Assembly: GCA_022758925.1 (NCBI GenBank) | Contig: JAEMQF010000267.1 | Span: 1 to 50,142 of the forward strand | Direction of reading: 5' to 3' | DNA: 50,142 bases | Source: Burkholderiales bacterium | GTDB taxonomy: Bacteria > Pseudomonadota > Gammaproteobacteria > Burkholderiales > Burkholderiaceae_C | The notes under the pieces: model-generated | What the model was told of the DNA's origin: nothing | The model's input: only the letters and a program-made list of their open reading frames with translations | Database searches by the model: none | Shown: positions 10,314 to 20,487 of the stretch, one piece after another | Numbering within the stretch: the stretch's first letter is position 1 | Layout of the letters: the number at the start of each line of letters is the position of its first letter | Made by a program: the position numbers and the translations under genes

Positions 10314-11357
10314 TCAGCCTGGGAAATTTTCGGGGAACTTGGCCTTGGAGCGCGCCTCGGCTGGCGAGACGAGGCTGCGGCGCACCAGGTCGGCCAGGTT
10401 CTGGTCGAGTGTCTGCATGCCCATGCTGTTGCCGGTCTGGATCGACGAATACATCTGGGCGACCTTGTTTTCCCGGATCAGATTGCGGATTGCCGCCGTA
10501 CCGAGCATGATTTCATGCGCGGCCACGCGGCCTGACCCGTCCTTGAGCTTGCACAGGGTTTGGGAGATCACGCCCACCAGCGATTCGGACAGCATGGCGC
10601 GCACCATGTCTTTTTCGGCGGCGGGAAAGACGTCGACGATGCGGTCCACCGTTTTTGCGGCGCTCGATGTATGCAGGGTACCGAACACGAGGTGCCCCGT
10701 TTCTGCAGCCGTCAAAGCCAGCCGAATCGTTTCCAGGTCGCGCATTTCGCCGACAAGGATAGCATCCGGGTCCTCGCGCAATGCCGAACGCAGCGCATTC
10801 GCGAAGCTCAAGGTGTGCGGGCCGACCTCACGCTGGTTGATCAGGCACTTTTTCGACTCGTGCACAAATTCAATCGGGTCTTCGACCGTCAGCACATGGC
10901 CGAATTCGTTTTCGTTGAGATGGTTCACCATCGCCGCCAGCGTGGTCGATTTGCCTGAACCTGTGGGCCCGGTGCACAACACCATGCCGCGCGGCTTCAT
11001 CGCGAGGTCGGCAAAAATCTTGGGCGTGTTGAGTTGCTCCAGGGTCAGGATCTTCGACGGAATGGTGCGGAACACCGCTGCAGAACCGCGGTTCTGGTTG
11101 AACGCGTTCACGCGAAAGCGCGCCAGGCCCTGGATCTCGAACGAAAAGTCGCATTCCAGCGCCTCCTCGTACGCCTTGCGCTGCGAGTCGTTCATGATGT
11201 CGTACACCATTTCGTGGACCTTCTTGTGGTCCAGCGCGTCGACATTGATGCGGCGCACGTCGCCGTGGACCCGGATCATCGGCGGAAGACCCGACGAGAG
11301 GTGCAGGTCGGACGCTTTGTTCTTGACCGAAAACGCAAGGAGTTGGGTGATGTCCAT
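10314..11357 (-). CDS. pilT: Type IV pilus retraction ATPase PilT
   Basis: 347 residues from ATG 11357 (MDITQLLAFSVKNKASDLHL), the usual PilT length. An upstream extension of the frame to 12458 is antisense to yggS and proC and is not coding. Motor ATPase for pilus retraction. Walker A GPTGSGKST is at 130-138, the Asp box reads TVEDPIEFVHESKKCLINQ, Walker B is AILVGEMRDLETIRLAL, and the His box is TGHLVFGTLHTSSAAKT. The diagnostic C-terminal AIRNLIRENKVAQMYSSIQT is present. It is transcribed divergently from yggS across about 78 bases and heads an operon with pilU. Confidence 0.97.
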   Translation of the reverse strand: MDITQLLAFSVKNKASDLHLSSGLPPMIRVHGDVRRINVDALDHKKVHEMVYDIMNDSQRKAYEEALECDFSFEIQGLARFRVNAFNQNRGSAAVFRTIPSKILTLEQLNTPKIFADLAMKPRGMVLCTGPTGSGKSTTLAAMVNHLNENEFGHVLTVEDPIEFVHESKKCLINQREVGPHTLSFANALRSALREDPDAILVGEMRDLETIRLALTAAETGHLVFGTLHTSSAAKTVDRIVDVFPAAEKDMVRAMLSESLVGVISQTLCKLKDGSGRVAAHEIMLGTAAIRNLIRENKVAQMYSSIQTGNSMGMQTLDQNLADLVRRSLVSPAEARSKAKFPENFPG

Positions 11358-11435
11358 GGTGTCTTGGAAGAAGATCGACGGCGGGTTGCGCGCCGGGTGT
11401 CGCGTGCCGCGCGGGCGCGATACTCTCGGCGAATT

Positions 11436-12152
11436 ATGGCGATGATCGCAGACAACATCGGCACGGTTCGTCAACGCATGACCCGGGCCTGCCTGGCCAT
11501 GGGTCGACCTGTGCAAAGTGTCACGTTGCTGTGCGTCAGCAAGAGCGCCGACGCCGCTGCGGTGCGCAAGGCGCATGAGGCCGGCGAGTGCCACTTCGGC
11601 GAAAACTATGCGCATGAAGGCCTGTCGAAGATCGATGCACTGGCCGATCTGCGAAGCCGCGTAACGTGGCACATGATCGGCCCGCTGCAGGCGAACAAGA
11701 CGCGGCTTGTTGCCGAGAACTTCGACTGGGTCCACACCATTGAGCGGCTCAAGGTTGCGCAGCGCCTGAGTCAGCAGCGCCCGGTTCGCTGCGGGCCTTT
11801 GCAGGTCTGTTTGCAGGTCAACATCAGCGGCGAGGCCAGCAAAGCGGGCGTCGCGCCTGGCGCCGTGGCCGAGCTTGCGCACGCGGTGCTGGGCCTTCCC
11901 GGCCTGCGCCTGCGCGGACTGATGTCGGTGCCACAACCGACGGCGCTCCTCGCGGCGCAGCGTGCCCCACACCGTGCCTTGCGCGAATTGCTGGAGGACT
12001 TGAATCAACAAGGCATGGCCCTTGACACCTTGTCGATGGGCATGACTGCTGATCTTGAAGCCGCCATCCTGGAAGGCGCGACACTGGTGCGCGTGGGCAC
12101 GGCAATCTTCGGCGCGCGCCCGCTGCCTGGATTGCAGCTTGGGCGCGGCTGA
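11436..12152 (+). CDS. PLP homeostasis protein, YggS/PLPBP family
   Basis: 238 residues from ATG 11436; a second in-frame ATG follows at 11442. A single alanine-racemase-like TIM barrel that binds pyridoxal 5'-phosphate, with a role in B6 and amino-acid homeostasis rather than catalysis. The PLP lysine is expected at Lys36 in LLCVSKSADAAAVRKA. Other family marks are HFGENYAHEGLSKI, TWHMIGPLQANKTRLVAEN, LQVNISGEASKAGVAP, LSMGMTADLEAAILEGATLV and RVGTAIFGAR. The neighbours pilT (divergent) and proC (downstream, same strand) are the widely conserved arrangement in gamma- and betaproteobacteria. Confidence 0.95.
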   Translation: MAMIADNIGTVRQRMTRACLAMGRPVQSVTLLCVSKSADAAAVRKAHEAGECHFGENYAHEGLSKIDALADLRSRVTWHMIGPLQANKTRLVAENFDWVHTIERLKVAQRLSQQRPVRCGPLQVCLQVNISGEASKAGVAPGAVAELAHAVLGLPGLRLRGLMSVPQPTALLAAQRAPHRALRELLEDLNQQGMALDTLSMGMTADLEAAILEGATLVRVGTAIFGARPLPGLQLGRG

Positions 12153-12188
12153 TCGCTCGACTCTGCTTTGCGTGCTTACACTGGCGCG

Positions 12189-13013
12189 ATGAATCGCATT
12201 CTCTTCATAGGCGGGGGCAATATGGCCAGCGCCATCATCAGCGGCCTGGTGAAACAGCGCTACCCGTTGCAGGCGCTGCATGTTGTTGAACCCGTCGAGG
12301 CGCAACGCGAGAGGCTGCGGCACGATTTCGGCGTTTCGAGCCAGGCCGGCGCCGACCACAAGCTTGATGCAACGGAGCTCGTGGTTTGGGCCGTCAAGCC
12401 ACAGATGTTCTTCGCCGCCGCACGCGACTGTGGCGAGCATTTGCGCGGGGCGCTGCATCTTAGTGTGATGGCCGGGATTCGGACCGCGGCGCTGATACAG
12501 GCAGTACAGACGTCGTGTGTGGTGCGCGCCATGCCCAACATGCCGGCCCTGATCGGCCAGGGCATCGCCGCGCTGTACGCGCCGGCTGCTGTCTTGCCGC
12601 AGCAGAGGCTACAGGCGCAGCGCGTGCTCGACGCCACCGGCGCGACGCTGTGGGTGGAACAGGAGTCCGATCTCGACGCGGTGACCGCGTTGTCTGGCTC
12701 CGGCCCGGCTTATGTGTTCTATTTCATCGAGGCGATGATGCAGGCTGCGCAGGAAATGGGCTTGAGCGCCGAAGTCGGCCGCAGCCTTGCTCTGGCCACG
12801 TTTTCCGGCGCCGCTGCCCTGGCCCAAGGCTCGCCGGAATCTCCGGCGACGCTGCGCGATCGAGTCACCTCCAAGGGCGGAACCACCCACGCCGCCCTGC
12901 TCGTCCTGGAAGCAAGTGGTGTCAAGGCCGCGATTGTCGCCGCGCTCAAAGCGGCGCAGCAGCGAGCCAGAGAGTTGGGCGATGAATTCGGCGGCGGTCC
13001 GGCCGTGCCTTGA
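12189..13013 (+). CDS. proC: Pyrroline-5-carboxylate reductase
   Basis: 274 residues from ATG 12189. Reduces 1-pyrroline-5-carboxylate to L-proline with NAD(P)H, the last step of proline synthesis. The N-terminal Rossmann motif is FIGGGNMASAIISGL (GGGNMA at 8-13). VWAVKPQ marks the cofactor domain, and VRAMPNMPALIGQG is the conserved central segment. The C-terminal dimer domain holds the ProC signature: ALSGSGPAYVFYFIEAM and then LRDRVTSKGGTTHAALLVLE. It lies 36 bases after yggS on the same strand, very likely one transcript. The 135 bases between its stop and the convergent ubiA stop hold nothing I can assign. Confidence 0.96.
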   Translation: MNRILFIGGGNMASAIISGLVKQRYPLQALHVVEPVEAQRERLRHDFGVSSQAGADHKLDATELVVWAVKPQMFFAAARDCGEHLRGALHLSVMAGIRTAALIQAVQTSCVVRAMPNMPALIGQGIAALYAPAAVLPQQRLQAQRVLDATGATLWVEQESDLDAVTALSGSGPAYVFYFIEAMMQAAQEMGLSAEVGRSLALATFSGAAALAQGSPESPATLRDRVTSKGGTTHAALLVLEASGVKAAIVAALKAAQQRARELGDEFGGGPAVP

Positions 13014-13148
13014 ACCGAATACAAAGTCGTGGTCGGGGCCGCTGCGCAGGATCCGGGGTACCGCGCATCGACACCAGACCAGCTGGCGCACCGCGAAGTT
13101 CGCCGTGGCCAACGAGCGCATCCGGATTGCGCGCCGGGAGCGCGGCCT

Positions 13149-14069
13149 TTATCCCTGAGCCAGGCGGCCCAGTGCGTAGTCCAGCGCGATGCCGCAAAAC
13201 ACCGTGAAGCCCAACCAGTGGTTGATGCGAAACGCTCGAAAGCAGCCTTCGCGGGTGCGGCTGCGGATCAAGGTGAAATGCCAGGCGGCGATGATTGCAG
13301 CGCCACAGATCGCCACTGCGAAAATCCAGCCCAGATTGAGTCGCGCGCCGAGCCACCCCCACAGCGCGAGGTATGCCGCATAGCACGCCATGACTGCGGC
13401 GACGTCGAAGCGTCCGAGCGTGATGGCCGAGGTCTTGATGCCGATCTTCAAGTCGTCGTCGCGGTCGACCATTGCGTATTCAGTGTCGTAGGCGAGCACC
13501 CAGAACAGGTTTCCGAGCAGAAGCCACCACGCCAGCGGCGGAACGGCGCCGACAATCTCCTGCCAAACCCATGAATCCGTGCCGAGCACCGCGGCGAACG
13601 CCAGCGGAATGCCGAAGCTGAACGCAACCCCGAGCACGGCCTGGGGCATGCCGAAGAACCTCTTCGCGAACGGGTAGAGGGTGGTCACGGCCAGCGCCAC
13701 GAGGCTCCAGGCCAGGGCTGCAACCTTGGTCGTCAAGACCAGGCAAAGAGCCAAGAGCGCGAGCGCTGCGGCGAGCAGCAACGCCTCACCGACGCTGACA
13801 GCACGGCTCGTCACAGGGCGTTGTGCGGTGCGTTTGACATGCTTGTCGAGGTCGCGATCGACCACGTCGTTGAATGCACAGCCCGCACTGCGCATGAGAA
13901 GGGTGCCCAGCGTGAAAACGATGAGCAGGTGCCAGCCTGGGAAGCCGCGCGCCGCGAGCCACAGCGCTGACAGCGTCGGCCACAGCAGCAGATAGGTTCC
14001 CGCCGGGCGGTCCCATCGGATCAAGTCCAGGTACAGGGCAAGTCGGCTGCGCGAGAGACCAAAAGGCAT
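13149..14069 (-). CDS. ubiA: 4-hydroxybenzoate polyprenyltransferase
   Basis: 306 residues. Inner-membrane prenyltransferase that attaches the polyprenyl tail to 4-hydroxybenzoate in ubiquinone synthesis. The two Mg-diphosphate-binding Asp motifs are visible: [19 protein letters not shown] at 67-85 and [20 protein letters not shown] at 194-213. Eight or nine hydrophobic membrane segments surround them. The N-terminal [20 protein letters not shown] is also typical of UbiA. The ATG at 14067-14069 lies only about 17 bases from the -35 of the groES promoter on the other strand. No chorismate lyase (ubiC) is adjacent. Confidence 0.95.
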   Translation of the reverse strand: MPFGLSRSRLALYLDLIRWDRPAGTYLLLWPTLSALWLAARGFPGWHLLIVFTLGTLLMRSAGCAFNDVVDRDLDKHVKRTAQRPVTSRAVSVGEALLLAAALALLALCLVLTTKVAALAWSLVALAVTTLYPFAKRFFGMPQAVLGVAFSFGIPLAFAAVLGTDSWVWQEIVGAVPPLAWWLLLGNLFWVLAYDTEYAMVDRDDDLKIGIKTSAITLGRFDVAAVMACYAAYLALWGWLGARLNLGWIFAVAICGAAIIAAWHFTLIRSRTREGCFRAFRINHWLGFTVFCGIALDYALGRLAQG

Positions 14070-14085
14070 GCCGGATTGTGTAGCG

Positions 14086-14116
14086 CTTGAAAGTGCAGGG
14101 TTTGGACCTATATAAT
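14086..14116 (+). promoter_or_regulatory. groESL promoter, overlapping sigma-70 and heat-shock type
   Basis: TTGAAA (14087-14092), 18 bases, then TATAAT (14111-14116) forms a near-consensus housekeeping promoter. The same bases can be read as a heat-shock (sigma-32) promoter: CTTGAAA (14086-14092), 13 bases, then ACCTATAT (14106-14113), close to the CCCCATNT box. Placement about 140 bases before groES and directly before CIRCE fits dual control, by HrcA repression and heat-shock sigma activation. The reading is by eye; start-site mapping would decide between the two. Confidence 0.75.
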
Positions 14117-14123
14117 TCTGCTG

Positions 14124-14150
14124 CTAGCACTCAGCCGTGTTGAGTGCTAA
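14124..14150. promoter_or_regulatory. CIRCE operator (HrcA binding site)
   Basis: The left arm CTAGCACTC (14124-14132), a nine-base spacer and the right arm GAGTGCTAA (14142-14150) match the CIRCE consensus TTAGCACTC-N9-GAGTGCTAA with one mismatch. HrcA binds this element and represses groESL. It begins 8 bases downstream of the -10 box, so it overlaps the expected transcription start. It would block initiation and also lie in the 5' leader. Confidence 0.95.
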
Positions 14151-14256
14151 CGGCAGTCCTCCTCATATCGCAGGACGGTCGCCAAGTAAGTGATTGAGTG
14201 CACACTCTGCCTCAAAGCCCCAATAGGTTGTGATTTTCAATTCTCAAGGAGATGCT

Positions 14257-14550
14257 ATGAAACTTCGTCCGTTGCACGATCGCGTGATCGTCAAGCGCCT
14301 CGAACAAGAAACCAAGACCGCTTCGGGAATCGTGATTCCCGACAACGCCGCCGAGAAGCCCGACCAAGGCGAAGTGCTGGCGGTGGGCCCGGGCAAGCGC
14401 AGCGAAAAGGGCGACTTCATCGTCCCGAACGTCAAGACCGGTGATCGCGTCTTGTTCGGCAAGTACAGCGGCCAGACCGTCAAGGTCGACGGCGACGAGT
14501 TGCTGGTCATGCGCGAAGAAGACCTCTTCGCCGTCGTCGAAAAGAAGTAA
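14257..14550 (+). CDS. groS: Co-chaperonin GroES
   Basis: 97 residues, preceded by AAGGAGATGCT as ribosome binding site. GroES caps the GroEL ring and closes the folding chamber. Family features: [17 protein letters not shown] at the N terminus, the mobile loop around [20 protein letters not shown], and GPGKRSEKG, then [20 protein letters not shown] and [12 protein letters not shown] at the end. It is the first gene of the groESL operon, 86 bases before groL, under the CIRCE/heat-shock promoter. The leader between CIRCE and the start (14151-14256) has no other clear element. Confidence 0.98.
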   Translation: MKLRPLHDRVIVKRLEQETKTASGIVIPDNAAEKPDQGEVLAVGPGKRSEKGDFIVPNVKTGDRVLFGKYSGQTVKVDGDELLVMREEDLFAVVEKK

Positions 14551-14624
14551 GGCGCGCGCAGCCTTCCTGTTCAACCCACAAGCAGACTTCGGCCGTTGCC
14601 GGGGTGACGCTTCAAATTCACTAG

Positions 14625-16286
<1,662 letters not shown>

Positions 16287-16324
16287 GCTCCAAGGCCGCG
16301 GGCAAGCAACCTGCCGCAACATCG

Positions 16325-16352
16325 AAAGGGCTGCTTCGGCAGCCCTTTTTTT
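16325..16352 (+). terminator. Rho-independent terminator of groESL
   Basis: GGGCTGC (16328-16334), a TTCG tetraloop and GCAGCCC (16339-16345) form a perfect 7-bp stem followed directly by seven T residues. The three A's before the stem could pair with the T-tract, giving weak bidirectional activity toward the convergent engB transcript. It lies about 40 bases after the groL stop. Confidence 0.95.
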
Positions 16353-16373
16353 ATCGCCGCTTGCGCTTGACCG

Positions 16374-17096
16374 TCAGCGCGAGACCCAACGCCACAAGAC
16401 CTGCGCGGCATCGCCCACGCCGACTCCCTTCGGAACTGAAAACGCCGCAACACAAATGTCGGATTCATCGGTCGCGAACTCCGCCAATGCGAGTTGCACG
16501 TCTTTCAACGCAACATTGGCCTCGGTGCGATTGAGCTTGTCGATCTTCGTCAGCAACACGAGCAGCTTGACCGCGCCGCTGCGCACCCGCGGCGTCACGA
16601 ATTCGAGCAATTGACGGTCGAGTTCGGTCACACCCTGACGCGAATCGACGAGCAGAACCAGACCCGACAAACTGCGGCGGATTTCCAGGTAATCGGCCAT
16701 GACCTGTTGCCAGCGCTGCTTGGCGCCACGCGCCACTGCGGCGTAGCCGTAACCAGGCAGGTCGACGAACAGCGCGTTCGGCTCGGCTTTCGACCCGAGC
16801 GCGAACAGATTGATGTGCTGGGTGCGACCCGGCGTCTTGGACGCATAGGCCAGTTGGCGCTGCTGCGTCAGCACGTTGATGGCGGAGGACTTTCCGGCGT
16901 TGGAGCGGCCCACAAACGCAATCTCCGGCAAGTCACTGACCGGCAACTGATCGAGCTGCGAGGCGGTGTTGAGAAAGCGCGCCGTGTGGGTCCAAGCCAA
17001 TGCACGCTTCGCGATGGTTGCCTCACCGACTTTGGCCGCGCCCGGGGCAAGTTCAGGATCGATTTGCTCGGCCATCGGGTCACCCAAAGTGCGCAT
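16374..17096 (-). CDS. engB: Ribosome biogenesis GTPase EngB (YihA/YsxC)
   Basis: 240 residues from ATG 17096, or 233 from the ATG at 17075 (MAEQIDPEL); neither has a strong ribosome binding site. The frame also opens upstream at a TTG (17114). TRAFAC-class GTPase needed for late 50S assembly. G1 is FVGRSNAGKSS, G2 lies in SKTPGRTQHINLF, G3 is LFVDLPGYGYA, G4 is LLTKIDKLNR, and G5 is near VAAFSVPKGVG. The N-terminal extension with ALAWTHTARFLNTASQLDQL is usual for betaproteobacterial EngB. It is convergent with groESL and divergent from the cytochrome c4 gene. Confidence 0.95.
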   Translation of the reverse strand: MRTLGDPMAEQIDPELAPGAAKVGEATIAKRALAWTHTARFLNTASQLDQLPVSDLPEIAFVGRSNAGKSSAINVLTQQRQLAYASKTPGRTQHINLFALGSKAEPNALFVDLPGYGYAAVARGAKQRWQQVMADYLEIRRSLSGLVLLVDSRQGVTELDRQLLEFVTPRVRSGAVKLLVLLTKIDKLNRTEANVALKDVQLALAEFATDESDICVAAFSVPKGVGVGDAAQVLWRWVSR

Positions 17097-17137
17097 TGTA
17101 AAATCTGCGGCCAACGCGCCAAGGATTGCCCTCTGTC

Positions 17138-17776
17138 ATGAAGCCCTCTATGTCGATCGCACGCACCCTTTCTTGCCTGTCGCTGGCTTGCGTCAGTGCC
17201 ATCGCCTTCGCTGCGCAACCCGTGACCGTTGCGCCCAAGCCTGACTTGGCCAAAGGCCAGGCCACGTCGACAGCCATCTGCTCCGCCTGCCACACCGCCG
17301 ACGGCTCACGCGGCAGCCCGGCAAACCCGATCCTCCAGGGCCAGCACCCGGAGTACCTCGTCAAACAATTGACCGAGTTCAAGAGCGGCAAGCGCGACAA
17401 CGCGATCATGAAGGGCTTCGCCGCGACGCTGAGCGAAGACGACGCGAAGAACGTCGCTGCGTTCTACTCCGGCAAGCAGGCGAAAGCCGGGTTTGCGAAG
17501 AACAAGGATCTGATTGCCCTGGGCGAAAAAATCTACCGCGGCGGGATTGCCGAGCGCAGCATCGCGGCCTGCGCGGCGTGCCACAGCCCGAACGGCGCTG
17601 GACTGCCGGCGCAGTACCCGCGCCTGGCTGGGCAGCACGCCGAATACACCGAAGCGCAACTCGTGGCATTTCGCGGCGAGACGCGCAAGAACAGCGCGCC
17701 AATGACGGATGTCGCGGCCAAAATGAACGACAGGGAAATCAAGGCAGTCGCCGATTACATCGCCGGCCTGCGCTAG
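17138..17776 (+). CDS. Di-haem cytochrome c4
   Basis: 212 residues from ATG 17138, with AAGGA 12-16 bases upstream; an ATG at 17150 is an alternative. A signal peptide ends around IAFA-AQ (residue 25), sending the protein to the periplasm. Two c-type haem sites are visible, CSACH at 48-52 and CAACH at 145-149. They sit in two tandem cytochrome-c domains with matching HPEYLVKQLTEFKSGKR and HAEYTEAQLVAFRGETR segments. This is the cytochrome c4 pattern: an electron carrier feeding terminal oxidases. In many relatives ccs/res cytochrome-maturation genes follow; here msrP comes next after 91 bases. Confidence 0.93.
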   Translation: MKPSMSIARTLSCLSLACVSAIAFAAQPVTVAPKPDLAKGQATSTAICSACHTADGSRGSPANPILQGQHPEYLVKQLTEFKSGKRDNAIMKGFAATLSEDDAKNVAAFYSGKQAKAGFAKNKDLIALGEKIYRGGIAERSIAACAACHSPNGAGLPAQYPRLAGQHAEYTEAQLVAFRGETRKNSAPMTDVAAKMNDREIKAVADYIAGLR

Positions 17777-17867
17777 TCGCGTGTTCGGCGAAGCCGGCCG
17801 CGGAGCGCGGCTGTAAGGAGCGCTCACGCAGATCCGACCCAGTCCCGTACCCAAGGGGTCGAACCAT

Positions 17868-18860
17868 ATGCAATTCCTGCGCGACCGTGGCTATGCCCAC
17901 GAGATTGGCTCTGAAGTCACGCCGCGCGATGTTTATCGATCGCGCCGTGAATGTCTTCGGCGCATCGCCGCCGCGACCGCCGGGACAGCGTTGGCGGCTT
18001 GTGCCGCCCGCGACGCACTGGGTCAGGCGGCACGCCCAGGCAAGCTTGCCGCGCTGGCGGCAGCAAGAAGCGCTGTGCCGGGTGCGCTGACAATGGAGCG
18101 CGCGACAGCCTACACCGACGTCACGACCTACAACAACTTCTACGAGTTCGGCACCGACAAGTCCGACCCGGCGCAGCACGCCGGTTCGCTCAAAGTGCGC
18201 CCCTGGAGGGTGAGTGTCGAAGGCGAAGTCCGGCGCGCCCGAACCTTCGACATCGAAGACCTGCTCAAGCTGGCTCCGATGGAGGAGCGCATCTACCGCA
18301 TGCGCTGTGTCGAAGGCTGGTCGATGGTGATACCGTGGATCGGCTACTCGCTGTCGGAATTGATCAAGCGTGTCGAGCCCACGGGGAACGCGAAGTTCGT
18401 TGAATTCGTGACGCTTGCCGATCGGACCCAGATGCCTGGCATTCGATCGTCAGTGCTCGATTGGCCTTACGTCGAAGGGCTGCGCCTGGACGAGGCAATG
18501 CATCCGCTGACGCTCTTGTGCATGGGTTTGTACGGTGAGGTCTTGCCCAACCAGAACGGCGCACCGGTTCGCCTTGTGGTGCCGTGGAAATACGGCTTCA
18601 AGAGCGGCAAGTCGCTGGTCAAGATCAGACTCACTGAAACCCAGCCGCAGACGACTTGGGGCAAGGCCAATTCCGACGAATATGGCTTCTATTCCAACGT
18701 GAACCCGCAGATCGACCACCCGCGTTGGAGCCAGGCCACCGAGCGGCGCATCGGCGAAGACGGCGTGTTCCAGAAGAAGCGCCCGACGCTGCTGTTCAAC
18801 GGCTACCAGACTCAGGTGAGCCAGCTTTATGCCGGGATGGACCTTCGAAAGTTCTTTTGA
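17868..18860 (+). CDS. msrP: Periplasmic methionine sulfoxide reductase, catalytic subunit MsrP
   Basis: 330 residues. Molybdopterin enzyme that repairs oxidised methionines in periplasmic proteins, receiving electrons from MsrQ. The Mo-ligating cysteine is Cys147 in [17 protein letters not shown]. Other family marks are [54 protein letters not shown] and the C-terminal [20 protein letters not shown]. The Tat signal reads [15 protein letters not shown] (25-39), with Cys where Phe is usual in the twin-arginine consensus. The start at 17868 is the first ATG of the frame. It is followed at once by msrQ. Confidence 0.95.
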   Translation: MQFLRDRGYAHEIGSEVTPRDVYRSRRECLRRIAAATAGTALAACAARDALGQAARPGKLAALAAARSAVPGALTMERATAYTDVTTYNNFYEFGTDKSDPAQHAGSLKVRPWRVSVEGEVRRARTFDIEDLLKLAPMEERIYRMRCVEGWSMVIPWIGYSLSELIKRVEPTGNAKFVEFVTLADRTQMPGIRSSVLDWPYVEGLRLDEAMHPLTLLCMGLYGEVLPNQNGAPVRLVVPWKYGFKSGKSLVKIRLTETQPQTTWGKANSDEYGFYSNVNPQIDHPRWSQATERRIGEDGVFQKKRPTLLFNGYQTQVSQLYAGMDLRKFF

Positions 18861-18864
18861 CGCC

Positions 18865-19533
18865 ATGCGCCTCGGGCGGATCGAAGGCGCAGCCCCGCCT
18901 CGCGCGGCGCCAGGCTCATTGATGTTGTTGCACCCCGCGGCAAAGCCCCTCCTGTTTGCAGTTGCGTTGCTGCCGTTTGCATGGCTCTTGTATGCCGCAT
19001 TTGCCGAAACGCTGGGCACGAACCCAGCTGAGAAACTGCTGCGGGCCACCGGCGACTGGACGCTGCGCTTCATGTGCATCACGCTCGCGATCACACCATT
19101 TCGGCAGTGGGCCGGGCTGCCTGCGCTGGCGCGTTTTCGCCGCATGACGGGACTGTTTGCCTTCTTCTATGCGTGTGTGCACTTTCTCTGCTACGCCTGG
19201 CTCGACATGGGGTTCGAGCCGATCGCCATCGCTCGCGACATTCCAAAACGGCCATTCATCTTGGTCGGGACGCTCGCTCTGGTCTTGCTGACACCGCTCG
19301 CGGCAACCTCATTCAACCGTGCAATCAAGGCTCTCGGCGCGACGCGATGGCAGTTGCTGCATCGCCTCGTTTACCCGATCGCACTGCTCGGCGTGCTGCA
19401 CTTCTTCTGGATGCGAGCGGCCAAGAACAACTTCGCGGAAGTGTTCGCCTACGCCGCGATCGTCGCAGTTCTGTTGGGCTGGCGCCTGCGCGCTCGATGG
19501 GCAAAGCAAGCGCAGCGCAGCACGCCAGGTTGA
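18865..19533 (+). CDS. msrQ: MsrP haem-binding membrane partner MsrQ
   Basis: 222 residues from ATG 18865, four bases after the msrP stop; the ATG at 18922 (MLLHPAAKPLLF, 203 residues) fits the usual family start as well or better. Inner-membrane b-type cytochrome that passes electrons from the quinone/flavin pool to MsrP. Six hydrophobic helices are visible, with conserved pieces TGDWTLRFMCITLAITPFR, FRRMTGLFAFFYACVHFLCY, DIPKRPFILVGTLAL and WQLLHRLVYPIALLGVLHFF. The histidines in CVHF, LLHR and GVLHFF are the likely haem ligands. It is convergent with mlaB. Confidence 0.92.
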   Translation: MRLGRIEGAAPPRAAPGSLMLLHPAAKPLLFAVALLPFAWLLYAAFAETLGTNPAEKLLRATGDWTLRFMCITLAITPFRQWAGLPALARFRRMTGLFAFFYACVHFLCYAWLDMGFEPIAIARDIPKRPFILVGTLALVLLTPLAATSFNRAIKALGATRWQLLHRLVYPIALLGVLHFFWMRAAKNNFAEVFAYAAIVAVLLGWRLRARWAKQAQRSTPG

Positions 19534-19558
19534 GGCGCTAGCGCGGCGTTCCAGCAGA

Positions 19559-19840
19559 TCAGGCCGGTGCGCTTGCGGAGCGCATCAGCAAGACGTCGAC
19601 ACCGTAAAGCTTGGCCAACGCGGTCAGTTTGGGTGGCGGCTCCAGCAGTGTGAACGCCTTGCCCAGAGCCAGTGCCTGGCGTTGACACTCGAGCAGCACC
19701 GATAGCGCGGCGGAATCGAACTGCAGCAGGCTCGACGCGTCCACCACCACAGCATCGGCCTGGCCCTCGATGGCCAACGCCAGCATGCGCAGCGTATCGC
19801 GCGCTTCACGCGCCGTCAGCGTTGCGGGCAAGAGCAACAT
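19559..19840 (-). CDS. mlaB: STAS-domain protein MlaB
   Basis: 93 residues, one STAS domain (LTAREARDTLRMLALAIEG, then VVVDASSLLQFDSAALSVLL and KAFTLLEPPPKLTALAKLYG). In the Mla lipid-transport ABC complex, MlaB is a small cytoplasmic subunit that binds MlaF and is needed for stable assembly and ATPase activity. It starts 3 bases after the mlaC stop and is the last gene of the operon. Sequence alone shows only a STAS domain; position makes the assignment firm. Confidence 0.92.
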   Translation of the reverse strand: MLLLPATLTAREARDTLRMLALAIEGQADAVVVDASSLLQFDSAALSVLLECQRQALALGKAFTLLEPPPKLTALAKLYGVDVLLMRSASAPA

Positions 19841-19843
19841 CGA

Positions 19844-20476
19844 TCAGCTCTTTCCGCCCTTGGCCGCCTTGTTGCGTTCGGCGAGCTTGGTGATCAGGCC
19901 GTCGACCCCGACCGCGCTGATGTCCTGGGCGAAGCTGTTGCGATAGTTTTCCACCAGCCACACGCCGAGCACGTTCACGTCATAGATCCTCCAACCCTCG
20001 GACGATTTCTCGAGCCGATAGTCGAGCTGGATCGGATCCCCCTTGCCGCGCACTTCGGTGCGTACCACCACTTCAGTATCGTCGGCGCCAGCGCGCATCG
20101 GCCTGAGTTGCACCGTCTGATCCTTGACCTGCGCCAGTGCGCCCGCATAGGTGCGAACCAGCAAGACCTTGAATTCGTCTTGCAGGCTCTTTCGCTGCTC
20201 GGGCGTGGCCTGGCGCCAGTGGCGGCCAACGGAAGACGCTGTCATGCGCTGAAAATTCACATGCGGCATCACCTTTTCATCGACCAGAGCAATCAGCTTC
20301 TGCACATCGCCCGACTGGATGCTCTTGTCGGCTTTGACTGCCTCGATGACATCGATCGAAACTTCCCTGATGAGCGCGTCCGGGGCCTTCATCGTCTGCG
20401 CTTGCGCTGCCACCCAAGGCAACCAGGGCCCCATGGCCAGAGCCGCAAGAAACAGGCGGCGAATCATTGCCTTCAT
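19844..20476 (-). CDS. mlaC: Periplasmic phospholipid shuttle MlaC
   Basis: 210 residues from ATG 20476, chosen because CAGGAG stands just upstream; an earlier in-frame start at 20491 lacks this and overlaps mlaA. A signal peptide ends near AAQAQT. The mature part is the Ttg2/MlaC fold, with PDALIREVSIDVIEAVKADK, DEKVMPHVNFQRMTASSVGR, HWRQATPEQRKSLQDEFKVL, LVRTYAGAL and WRIYDVNVLGVWLVENYRNS. MlaC carries phospholipids between outer-membrane MlaA and inner-membrane MlaFEDB. Confidence 0.95.
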   Translation of the reverse strand: MKAMIRRLFLAALAMGPWLPWVAAQAQTMKAPDALIREVSIDVIEAVKADKSIQSGDVQKLIALVDEKVMPHVNFQRMTASSVGRHWRQATPEQRKSLQDEFKVLLVRTYAGALAQVKDQTVQLRPMRAGADDTEVVVRTEVRGKGDPIQLDYRLEKSSEGWRIYDVNVLGVWLVENYRNSFAQDISAVGVDGLITKLAERNKAAKGGKS

Positions 20477-20487
20477 TGTCACTCCTG

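Noticed and set aside
12946..13386. Open frames crossing the proC-ubiA gap
   Set aside because: They overlap both real genes in other frames and show no family pattern; the 135-base gap itself holds nothing clear.
17797..17811. GCCGCG-GAG-CGCGGC hairpin after cytochrome c4
   Set aside because: Three-base loop and no T-run; too weak to call a terminator in GC-rich DNA.
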